Assembly: GCA_016793585.1 (NCBI GenBank)
Contig: JAEUJR010001018.1
Span: 1 to 7,814, forward strand
Length of the DNA: 7,814 bases
Origin: Archangium sp.
GTDB taxonomy: Bacteria > Myxococcota > Myxococcia > Myxococcales > Myxococcaceae
Direction of reading: 5' to 3'
Part shown: positions 1 through 5,419 of the stretch, piece by piece
How positions within the stretch are numbered: the stretch's first letter is position 1
How the letters are laid out: each line of letters opens with the position of its first letter
The notes under the pieces: model-generated
Database searches by the model: none
The model's input: only the letters and a program-made list of their open reading frames with translations
What the model was told of the DNA's origin: nothing
Position numbers and translations under genes: made by a program

Positions 1-53
1 ACCGTCATCGCCGGAATGCCCATGTGGCCGAGGATTTTTCCGAAGTCGAACAT
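1..53 (-). CDS. Probable ExbB/TolQ/MotA-family proton channel, N-terminal fragment
   Basis: Only the first 17 codons are in the window, reading MFDFGKILGHMGIPAMT; the gene continues past the left edge. The ATG lies 4 nt after the stop of the tonB-like gene and has a strong Shine-Dalgarno (GAGGGAG, 7 nt spacer) inside the end of that gene, so this is a real start. A short amphipathic N-terminus leading towards a first membrane helix fits the ExbB/TolQ family, and exbB (then exbD) commonly follows tonB. ExbB forms the pentameric inner-membrane channel that, with ExbD, powers TonB. The family call rests mostly on gene order: 17 residues are too few to prove homology. Any other membrane protein of the same operon remains possible. 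Confidence 0.5.
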   Translation of the reverse strand, partial: MFDFGKILGHMGIPAMT

Positions 54-57
54 GTGG

Positions 58-849
58 CTACTCCCTCAATGAGAACTTCACCGGAATGGTGAGGAACACT
101 GCGATGGCTTGTCCGTCGAGCTGCGCGGGCGAGAAGCGCCAGGTCTTCACCGCGGCGATGGCGGCGGCGACGAAGGGCTCGTCACCTTTGAGCACCTGAA
201 TGCGGCCCACGGTGCCCGTCTTCTCGACGACGACCTTCAAGACGACGCGCGCTTCTTGCCCGGTCGCGCGCATGGCCTCGGGGTACTCGGGCGGCGCGTT
301 GTTCTCGTCGGGCTCGGGAGCGTCGGCCTCTTCAGGCAGGTTCACCGGCCCGCTCGTGTTGGCCTTCACCTCGACGGGCGCAGGAGAGTCGTCTTCCGAC
401 GGCGCGACGACGGGGCCCCCGACGGCCGTGCCCCTTCCATCACCCGTGCCCCCGACCGCGACGGCGATGGCGGCGACGGGCGTGGCCGACTCGGGCGGCG
501 CTTCTTTCGGCACTTCTTTCGGCGCCACCATGGCAGCCGCTGCAGGCGCCGGCGCGGGCGCCGCGATGACCGGCGCTTCGACGGGCGCGGGCGGCTTCGG
601 CAGCGCCACCTTCTTCACGGCTGGCGGAGGTGGCGGCGGGTTCTCGATCTTCGCAGGCGGCGGAGGCGGCGGTGGCGGGCGGAACGAGACGTCGACCGTC
701 TTTTCTTCGGCCTTCGGGTGGTAGTGCGAGGCGAGGAACGCGGTGGTGAGCATCGCTCCGGCCACCACGGCGACGGCGGCGAGCGCGGCGAACACGAGGC
801 GCTTCTCACGCTCGGTATCGAGAGCAGAACTCTGGGCCGCGGCGAACAT
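58..849 (-). CDS. tonB: TonB-family energy transducer protein
   Basis: A 263-aa protein with classic TonB architecture. Residues 1-17 are a short cytoplasmic tail, 18-41 a single hydrophobic inner-membrane anchor, and 57-125 a long Pro/Ala-rich periplasm-spanning segment with runs of eight (58-65) and six (71-76) prolines. A Gly-rich, then acidic, linker (about 133-187) follows. Residues 188-263 are the TonB C-terminal domain, with the expected YPEAM motif, a central VVLKVVV strand, the TWRFSPA motif (W237, P241) and the closing beta strand PVKFSL. TonB couples the ExbB/ExbD proton-motive complex to outer-membrane receptors. The ATG at 849 is the only start: in-frame upstream sequence has no ATG, GTG or TTG before a stop. 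No good Shine-Dalgarno precedes it; a weak TACGAC element ends 7 nt upstream, so a leaderless start is possible. The length is near the family norm. Which receptor or substrate it serves cannot be told, and myxobacteria usually carry several TonB paralogues. Confidence 0.9.
   Translation of the reverse strand: MFAAAQSSALDTEREKRLVFAALAAVAVVAGAMLTTAFLASHYHPKAEEKTVDVSFRPPPPPPPPAKIENPPPPPPAVKKVALPKPPAPVEAPVIAAPAPAPAAAAMVAPKEVPKEAPPESATPVAAIAVAVGGTGDGRGTAVGGPVVAPSEDDSPAPVEVKANTSGPVNLPEEADAPEPDENNAPPEYPEAMRATGQEARVVLKVVVEKTGTVGRIQVLKGDEPFVAAAIAAVKTWRFSPAQLDGQAIAVFLTIPVKFSLRE
61..67 (-). promoter_or_regulatory. Ribosome binding site of the downstream ExbB-like gene
   Basis: On the minus strand this reads GAGGGAG, an excellent match to the anti-Shine-Dalgarno sequence. 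It sits 7 nt before the ATG at 53 and lies within the last codons of the TonB gene. Ribosomes finishing tonB would therefore be positioned to start the next gene, which supports an operon. Confidence 0.75.
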
Positions 850-966
850 GGGCGGCGTCGTACTGGCCCCGTTCTGCGGCGTGATGGCGAGTTCGTCCCG
901 TTTTCGTCACGCGAGGCTGTCGGGTTCACCTCGGTTGGGTCACGGTCTCGTCACAGCAGGCCAGCC
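850..966 (-). other. Intergenic spacer upstream of tonB
   Basis: These 117 nt separate the stop of the 786-aa gene from the tonB start, with both genes on the minus strand. The gap is long for this compact region and could hold a tonB promoter. I see no convincing -35/-10 pair and no hairpin followed by a T-run. The only pattern is GTCAC (plus strand) three times, at 906-910, 939-943 and 950-954; two of them extend to TCGTCAC at 904-910 and 948-954. Its meaning is unknown. Confidence 0.35.
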
Positions 967-3327
967 TCACTCGACGAGCGTCGAGGTGTTCGTGCGTTCG
1001 TGCTGGCCAATCTCGAGCACGCTGTCTGGCAGAAACACCAGCAGCCTGAAGCGCCGGCGGTAGGCGCGGTCGGTGCCCGTCTGCGGCTCGGCGACGACGT
1101 GAAGGCGACCCGGCAACGCTTCGGCGCGCGGGCCCCTTCTGAGCCAGGGCCTGGAGCCGTCGGGCAACGTCACTTCGCGCCACGACATCGGCTTGTTCAC
1201 GCCACCATCGGGGAAGCGGCTGTCGAGGCGGCCCGTCTCGAGCTTGTCGTAGCGCGCGACGAAGATGCCCACCGAGGTGTACGCGACCGGCCAGCCGCCG
1301 AGGTTCTCGTAGTCGAGCACGGCTGCCGGCACGCCACCGTCGACGACGGGCAGCGGCTCGGCCAGCTGGAAGCCGCCGGGCGTCGAGAAGATGGTGCCGT
1401 CGCGGTAGCCGACGCGGCCGAGCCCTCCGCGCGGGTTGTCGAACCAGACCTCGACCGGCTCGGCGCCAGAGAGCTGCAGCGGCGTCGCCGTCCACCGCAG
1501 GGGCGCACCACCCAGCTTGAACTCGTACACGTTGCGCGAGGTGACGAGGTAGCCGCGCACGCGGTCGACGCCGTTGGTGCCGACGGGAGAACGCTCGAGC
1601 GCGAGGCTGCGAATGAGCGTCGACGGCTCGGGCGTGAGCTGCGCCGAGAGCTCGCTGTGGCCAGGCAGGTTCGTCGGCTCGGGCGCAGGCACGAAGAACA
1701 ACGAGTCGTCCGCTGCGATGACCATCGAGATGATGCCGCCGTCGAGGTCGGTGATGGCCTCTCCGCGCAGCGCGCTCGAGACGGGCTGGCCGCGGCCGTC
1801 GACGAGCCGTGGCCCGAACTTCGTCGTCAGGTTCGCCTTCTTCAGGTTCTCGATGAGCACCAGGTTGCCCTGCTCGCCGACGACCCACCCCTGGCCCTGG
1901 TTCACCAGCGCTTCGATGCGGCTGGTGACCTCTGGGGCGATGACGAAGAAGCCCGCGTCGGCGTCGTGCACGAACACGCCGGGCTGGGCCAACGCGAAGA
2001 GCTCGTCGGCGCGAACGCCCAGCGAGGCGACGTCGATGGGCACGCGGTCGAGGAACGCGGGCGTCGCGCCGCTCATCGTCTTGCCACCCCACACCTGCCC
2101 GTTCGCGCCGCCCAGCAGAACGCCGATGGCCGACGAGAAGTCCTGCTCGGCTGCGAGGTAGCGCTGGCCGTTGCTGCCACGCTTCATCGTGGTGGCGACC
2201 TTCGAGGTGTCGAACGGCGCCGTGACGGTCTCGGTGAGGCACGCAGCGAGCGGGCCCGACGAGCGCGTGCCACGAACGCGCACGAGGCCTTCGCCGTTGC
2301 AGAGCACCTCGACGAAGGGCCCCTGAAGGTCCGAGCCCGGCGTGAACGCGAGCGGCGTCGGGCAGGGCGAGCAGTCACCCCACGGCGTCGTCACCTGAAA
2401 CTCGTTGCCCGTGCGAGACGCCGAGAACACCGACAGGGTCGGCGGCATGCCCTGCGCGCGCACCGAGAACATCGCGAACGTCGAGGCCGTGGCGTCGGCC
2501 GTCAACACCGCGCCTTCGGGAATCGCGAGCGGGTAGACCAGCTCGTGGCCCCCGTCGAGCCCGCGCACCCGAATGCCGTCGGAGGTGAGGGCGACGACGC
2601 TGCGAAAACGGCCGACCGGCGGTGGCGCAGCGACGACGGGGCCGGGCGCGAGGTCGAAGACCGAGAGGGCCGACGTCGAAGGAATGAAGGGCTCGAACAC
2701 GTCGCGGCCCGGCTGCTCGCGGAGCAGGCCGGCCCTCGTGTTCTGTTCGGCGATGAGGCCGATGCTCCCCGTCTCGGGGTCGACCACGCGAAGCCGCCGC
2801 GCCTTGAGCGCGAAGGCCTGCCCGGGGTCTTGAACGCGGTTGCCGGGGTTTCCTTCGGCGTAGAGCTCGTTCGAGGGTTGCAGAATGCCCGTCACCTTCG
2901 GCGTGCCAGGTCGCAGCTGCAGCACGACGTCGTCGAGGTCCTGCGGCGCGCTGGTGAAGGGCACCGCCTCGACGCCCGCGCGGCTGAGCTGAAAGGCGCC
3001 CTGCGGGGTGTGCATGACGACGGTGTCGGTGCCCTGCACCTTCGCGACGAAGTCGACCCTGCCGGTGATGCGCGGGTGCAGCGCGGTGCCGGCGTCGACC
3101 TTCTCCGAGAAGTCGGGGAACGTCGGCAGCCCTTCGAACTGCGGGCCTTCGTACTGAAAGCGCTGACAGCGGTTGTTCACCCCACACACGTCTCCGGCCG
3201 AGCAGACGCCGTCGCGCTCACCGATGGGCTTCGAGAAGTCACAGGGAAAGTCGTTGCCCGGAGCGGTCAGCACACCCGGGCACGCGAACGACGTCAGGCT
3301 CGCGACGAACACCAATGCACGCGTCAT
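967..3327 (-). CDS. Large exported protein of unknown function, beta-propeller-like, possible lipoprotein
   Basis: A 786-aa protein that I do not recognise as a named family. The N-terminus (MTRALVFVASLTSFAC) is a short export signal. Cys16 could be a lipidation site, but Phe at -2 makes the lipobox non-standard. A cysteine cluster follows at C29, C42, C48 and C54, like the small disulphide-bonded N-terminal motifs of myxobacterial secreted proteins. A second set lies at C319, C322, C343 and C363. From about residue 240 to 700 there are recurrent beta-rich segments of the kind V-x-V-G-x-x-G-x-[LV], for example around 245-256, 401-414, 479-492, 592-606, 637-653 and 680-692. LDGG/VDGG/PDGG turns occur at 257-260, 528-531, 662-665 and 706-709. 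This fits a beta-propeller or similar all-beta sensor or adhesion fold, but blade number is unresolved. There is no catalytic motif and no C-terminal anchor. The ATG at 3327 overlaps the upstream stop (TGATG) and has a GGAGG ribosome site 9 nt away, so the start is well supported and translation is coupled to the 330-aa gene. Confidence 0.8.
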   Translation of the reverse strand: MTRALVFVASLTSFACPGVLTAPGNDFPCDFSKPIGERDGVCSAGDVCGVNNRCQRFQYEGPQFEGLPTFPDFSEKVDAGTALHPRITGRVDFVAKVQGTDTVVMHTPQGAFQLSRAGVEAVPFTSAPQDLDDVVLQLRPGTPKVTGILQPSNELYAEGNPGNRVQDPGQAFALKARRLRVVDPETGSIGLIAEQNTRAGLLREQPGRDVFEPFIPSTSALSVFDLAPGPVVAAPPPVGRFRSVVALTSDGIRVRGLDGGHELVYPLAIPEGAVLTADATASTFAMFSVRAQGMPPTLSVFSASRTGNEFQVTTPWGDCSPCPTPLAFTPGSDLQGPFVEVLCNGEGLVRVRGTRSSGPLAACLTETVTAPFDTSKVATTMKRGSNGQRYLAAEQDFSSAIGVLLGGANGQVWGGKTMSGATPAFLDRVPIDVASLGVRADELFALAQPGVFVHDADAGFFVIAPEVTSRIEALVNQGQGWVVGEQGNLVLIENLKKANLTTKFGPRLVDGRGQPVSSALRGEAITDLDGGIISMVIAADDSLFFVPAPEPTNLPGHSELSAQLTPEPSTLIRSLALERSPVGTNGVDRVRGYLVTSRNVYEFKLGGAPLRWTATPLQLSGAEPVEVWFDNPRGGLGRVGYRDGTIFSTPGGFQLAEPLPVVDGGVPAAVLDYENLGGWPVAYTSVGIFVARYDKLETGRLDSRFPDGGVNKPMSWREVTLPDGSRPWLRRGPRAEALPGRLHVVAEPQTGTDRAYRRRFRLLVFLPDSVLEIGQHERTNTSTLVE

Positions 3328-4319
3328 CACCAGAAGCCTCCCACCACCGCCACGCCGTCGAGCGTCGGCACCACGAGCGCCGACAGCCGCGACTGCGTCT
3401 CGGCGGGCGGCATGAAGACGAAGCCCAGCAGCGTGAGGGCCGCGCCGCCAACGAGCAGCCCAGCAGCGACCCACTTCTGGCGAAGCAGCACGTCGTTCTG
3501 CGCGAGGTAGAACGAGCGCTCGCGCAGCGCGGTGCCGGTGCAGCGGCCATCGGGTGGAACCCCGCCGGGACAGAGCTCGTCGTTGAGCTGCTGCTGCTGC
3601 GTCAGGGTGACGACGCCGAACACCGCGCCCGAGAGCACCGTGACGCCACCGACGGTGAGCAGCGTGATGGGCAGCACCCGCGACGGAGGCGGCGGCAGCG
3701 GCGAGCCCGTCGCTTCGGCGGCGACGTAGGGCACCAGCTTCTGCAGCTCCTCGAGTGAGCCTGCGATGCGGTTGGCGCGGCCGATGGAGCGGCCCTTCGC
3801 CGTGTCGACCGTCTGCAACGTCAGCTGAAAGGCCGAGCCCACGCGCGAGAGCTGCCCCGAGAGCACGAAGGGCGCCGCCAGCGAGTCGCCCAGCGTGACG
3901 CCACACGCGTCGGGGTTCGCGTCGCAGACGCCCAGCAGCTGCTTCTGCCGCTCGGCGCCGAGCGCGGTCTCGATGTCTCGCATCGACACGACGTCGAAGA
4001 GCCCGCGCTCGGACAAGGCGGCGACGAGGGCGTCGCTGAGGGCCGCGGCCTGCGCGGGCTCGACCCCCTGGGGTTGCAGGTTGAGCACCGCGAGCCGCGG
4101 CTTCTGGTTCGCGGCGATGACCGGCTTCACCGGCGCGGGGGCTGCGACGGGTTCGGGCGCGGGCGGCGGCGCGGGCTCGGCGGCGGGGCTGGCCGGCGTG
4201 ACGACGGGCGCGGGCTCGGGGTCGGCCAGCTTGCCCTTCTTCGTCTTGGTCTGGGCGAGCGCGCTGCCGGCAGTGAGCGCGAGCATCAGGCAGACCGCTG
4301 CACGAGTCAGGTTCGGCAC
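3327..4319 (-). CDS. Exported membrane protein with CsgG/TolB-N-like domain
   Basis: A 330-aa protein starting with GTG. Residues 1-22 are a Sec signal peptide with predicted cleavage after ALA (20-22). Residues 23-72 form a Lys-, then Pro/Ala-rich linker. Residues 73-205 resemble the CsgG/TolB N-terminal alpha/beta fold: a first strand RLAVLNLQ, a helix ending in LVAALSERGLFDVVS (typical 'young strand plus F-x-V-[VL]-[ST]' core), the DIETALGAERQKQLLG helix, a cysteine pair (C132, C139), then FVLSGQLSRVGSAFQLTLQTVD. Myxobacteria carry many proteins of this layout; the domain is thought to be a periplasmic binding or assembly module, with no known enzyme activity. Two hydrophobic helices follow (about 216-240 and 283-303), flanking a loop with C250 and C260, and then a hydrophobic C-terminal strand. 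The GTG at 4319 is preferred because GAGGA lies 8 nt upstream and the signal peptide begins there; a 60-codon upstream extension has no signal-like sequence. It is probably the first gene of the coupled pair with the 786-aa protein. Confidence 0.8.
   Translation of the reverse strand: MPNLTRAAVCLMLALTAGSALAQTKTKKGKLADPEPAPVVTPASPAAEPAPPPAPEPVAAPAPVKPVIAANQKPRLAVLNLQPQGVEPAQAAALSDALVAALSERGLFDVVSMRDIETALGAERQKQLLGVCDANPDACGVTLGDSLAAPFVLSGQLSRVGSAFQLTLQTVDTAKGRSIGRANRIAGSLEELQKLVPYVAAEATGSPLPPPPSRVLPITLLTVGGVTVLSGAVFGVVTLTQQQQLNDELCPGGVPPDGRCTGTALRERSFYLAQNDVLLRQKWVAAGLLVGGAALTLLGFVFMPPAETQSRLSALVVPTLDGVAVVGGFW
3337..3341 (-). promoter_or_regulatory. Ribosome binding site that fixes the start of the 786-aa gene
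   Basis: The minus strand reads GGAGG, 9 nt before the ATG at 3327 and inside the last codons of the upstream gene. With the TGATG overlap, this chooses 3327 over the longer open frame that continues upstream through the neighbouring gene. Confidence 0.8.
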
Positions 4320-4327
4320 GGCGTGAA

Positions 4328-4332
4328 TCCTC
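4328..4332 (-). promoter_or_regulatory. Ribosome binding site that fixes the GTG start of the 330-aa gene
   Basis: The minus strand reads GAGGA, 8 nt before the GTG at 4319. This decides the start in favour of GTG over in-frame ATG codons further upstream, which would overlap the divergent gene's promoter or coding start and would bury the signal peptide. Confidence 0.7.
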
Positions 4333-4348
4333 GCTTGGGTCGAAGGGG

Positions 4349-4384
4349 TTGACCAACATTCCCGCTGCGCCGCTGGCGTATGGT
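4349..4384 (+). promoter_or_regulatory. Putative leaderless promoter of the first GGDEF gene
   Basis: TATGGT (4379-4384) resembles a bacterial -10 element and ends 8 nt before the ATG at 4393. Transcription would therefore begin almost at the start codon. There is no Shine-Dalgarno. TTGACC (4349-4354) lies 24 nt upstream of TATGGT, longer than the usual 17-nt spacer, so its role as a -35 is doubtful. The second GGDEF gene has the same geometry, which raises confidence in the -10-like part. Confidence 0.45.
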
Positions 4385-4392
4385 GACTGGCC

Positions 4393-5313
4393 ATGACGAG
4401 CGCTGGCGACGAGCTCTCGACGGTGCTGCTGCGGCTGGGCAGCGTTCGTCGGCTGGCGGCGCGTGAGGTGCTGCACGCCGAGGGGTCATTCGTCGACACG
4501 CTCTGCCTCGTGGTTCAGGGCGCGCTCGTGATGGCGCTCGACGGTGATGGCTCGACGGTGGTGGCACACCTTCGGGCGGGCGACCTCGTGGGGCTCTCGT
4601 GGTTCCTGACCCGGAAACCCGCCGACGCCTTCGTGGTTGCGCACGAGGCGACCGAGGTGTGCGTCGTCGCCCGGAGCGAGGTGGACGCGCTGCTGCAGAC
4701 CGACCGCGGCTTCGGCGGTGCGCTGCTCGGGGTGGTGGGGCACCGGCTGGCGCTGCTCGAGGCCGAGCAGCGCGCAGACGAGCTGGCGCGTCAGCATCAC
4801 CGCGCGAATGGGCTCTTCGACCCGCTCACGAGCGCCCACAGCCGGCGCTGGCTCGAGCACGCAGCGCCCCGGCTCGTCGCCCGACACCAACTCGACCACG
4901 AGCCGTTGTCGGCATTGGTGCTCGACCTCGACCACTTCAAGCGCTTCAACGACGCGCACGGGCACGCCGCTGGAGACGAGGCGCTGCGGCAGGTGGTGCA
5001 GCTGACGTGGCGCTTCGCGCGGGTGAGCGACTTCATCGCTCGCACCCGCGGAGAGGAGTTCGTCGTGCTGCTGAGCTCGACCGCGCTCGACGAAGCTGCG
5101 CAGGTGGCGGAGCGCCTTCGGGCCGCCATCGCCGAGGCGGCCGTCCCTCCGATGAGCGCCAGCCTTCCACCGGTGACGGTTTCCATCGGTGTCGCGAGCC
5201 ATCGCTGGGGCGACGAAGCAGCGGCCTTCGTCGAACGGGCTCGCGTTGCGATGTACGAGGCCAAGCTGGCCGGCCGCAATCGGGTGTCGGTGTCGCCTCA
5301 ACCACAGCGGTGA
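4393..5313 (+). CDS. Crp-fold/GGDEF domain protein with degenerate RGEEF motif
   Basis: A 306-aa cytoplasmic signalling protein without a membrane helix. Residues 10-110 are a Crp-type cyclic-nucleotide-binding-like domain. Residues 115-142 form a helical linker, and 143-300 a GGDEF (diguanylate cyclase) domain. Visible GGDEF features are the metal-site LDLDHFKRFND (178-187), HGHAAGD (189-195), an intact inhibitory I-site R210-V-S-D213 five residues before the signature, and a C-terminal MYEAKLAGRNRV. The signature itself reads RGEEF (219-223) instead of GGEEF. The usual DxLTGLxNRR segment is altered to DPLTSAHSRR (143-152). In the Crp domain, the phosphate-binding-cassette Glu position is Leu68 and the Arg position is Ala77, so canonical cAMP binding looks unlikely. 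Some RGD/EEF-type variants in the literature keep activity and others do not, so catalysis is uncertain. It may act as a c-di-GMP sensor through the I-site. The start is firm: an in-frame TGA lies 9 nt upstream. The downstream gene is a tandem paralogue. Confidence 0.85.
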   Translation: MTSAGDELSTVLLRLGSVRRLAAREVLHAEGSFVDTLCLVVQGALVMALDGDGSTVVAHLRAGDLVGLSWFLTRKPADAFVVAHEATEVCVVARSEVDALLQTDRGFGGALLGVVGHRLALLEAEQRADELARQHHRANGLFDPLTSAHSRRWLEHAAPRLVARHQLDHEPLSALVLDLDHFKRFNDAHGHAAGDEALRQVVQLTWRFARVSDFIARTRGEEFVVLLSSTALDEAAQVAERLRAAIAEAAVPPMSASLPPVTVSIGVASHRWGDEAAAFVERARVAMYEAKLAGRNRVSVSPQPQR

Positions 5314-5317
5314 GCCT

Positions 5318-5331
5318 GTCGAGCGCTCGAC
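5318..5331. repeat. Perfect 14-bp palindrome between the two GGDEF genes
   Basis: GTCGAGCGCTCGAC is its own reverse complement and begins 5 nt after the stop of the first GGDEF gene. A further partial copy, GTCGAGTCG (5332-5340), follows directly. As RNA it could form a 5-bp hairpin with a GCGC loop. No T-run follows, so it is not a standard intrinsic terminator. It could be a protein-binding site or chance, as TCGA/CTCGAG words are frequent here. Confidence 0.5.
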
Positions 5332-5375
5332 GTCGAGTCGGTGCCGCGCAGGCGAGCTGGCTCCCATCACCGACG

Positions 5376-5411
5376 TTGGGCGCAGGCTGGTCGAAGCCGG
5401 TGCAGTACGGT
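5376..5411 (+). promoter_or_regulatory. Putative leaderless promoter of the second GGDEF gene
   Basis: TACGGT (5406-5411) ends 8 nt before the ATG at 5420, and TTGGGC (5376-5381) lies 24 nt upstream of it. Both distances equal those before the first GGDEF gene. No Shine-Dalgarno is present. This suggests that the second gene has its own promoter despite following the first by 106 nt. The -10-like element is the better supported half. Confidence 0.45.
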
Positions 5412-5419
5412 GCGCGCGC

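Larger units (their letters stand above)
4320..4392. promoter_or_regulatory. Divergent promoter region
   Basis: These 73 nt lie between the GTG of the minus-strand envelope pair and the ATG of the plus-strand GGDEF gene, so both transcription units must start in or near them. The plus-strand side holds a promoter-like TTGACC/TATGGT arrangement. A short inverted repeat, GTTG-AC-CAAC at 4348-4357, overlaps the TTGACC element and could be an operator half-turn. No clear minus-strand promoter is visible. Confidence 0.5.

Noticed and set aside
573..690. GGC/GGA-rich tract as a microsatellite
   Set aside because: It is the reverse complement of mixed proline codons in TonB; codon variation shows it is coding, not a simple repeat.
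926..2242. 438-aa minus-strand frame inside the 786-aa gene
   Set aside because: Low-complexity Arg/Ala translation in another frame of a better supported gene.
109..3510. Plus-strand open frame of over 3.4 kb, opposite tonB and the 786-aa gene
   Set aside because: The translation is dominated by Arg, Gly, Ala and His with no domain, as expected for an antisense frame of GC-rich coding DNA. The minus-strand genes carry clear motifs, signal peptides and ribosome sites.
967..4476. Single 1169-aa minus-strand protein covering both envelope genes
   Set aside because: Its first 383 residues are an out-of-frame shadow of the 330-aa gene and are Arg/Ala-rich. The true start is the ATG at 3327, with GGAGG 9 nt upstream and the TGATG overlap.
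4320..4499. 60-codon N-terminal extension of the 330-aa protein
   Set aside because: The extension lacks signal-peptide character and overlaps the divergent GGDEF gene. The GTG at 4319 has a Shine-Dalgarno and starts a good signal peptide.
5189..5419. 77-codon N-terminal extension of the second GGDEF protein, starting inside the first GGDEF gene
   Set aside because: The extra residues have no domain and would overlap the end of the first gene in another frame. Alignment with the paralogue and the -10-like element both place the start at 5420.
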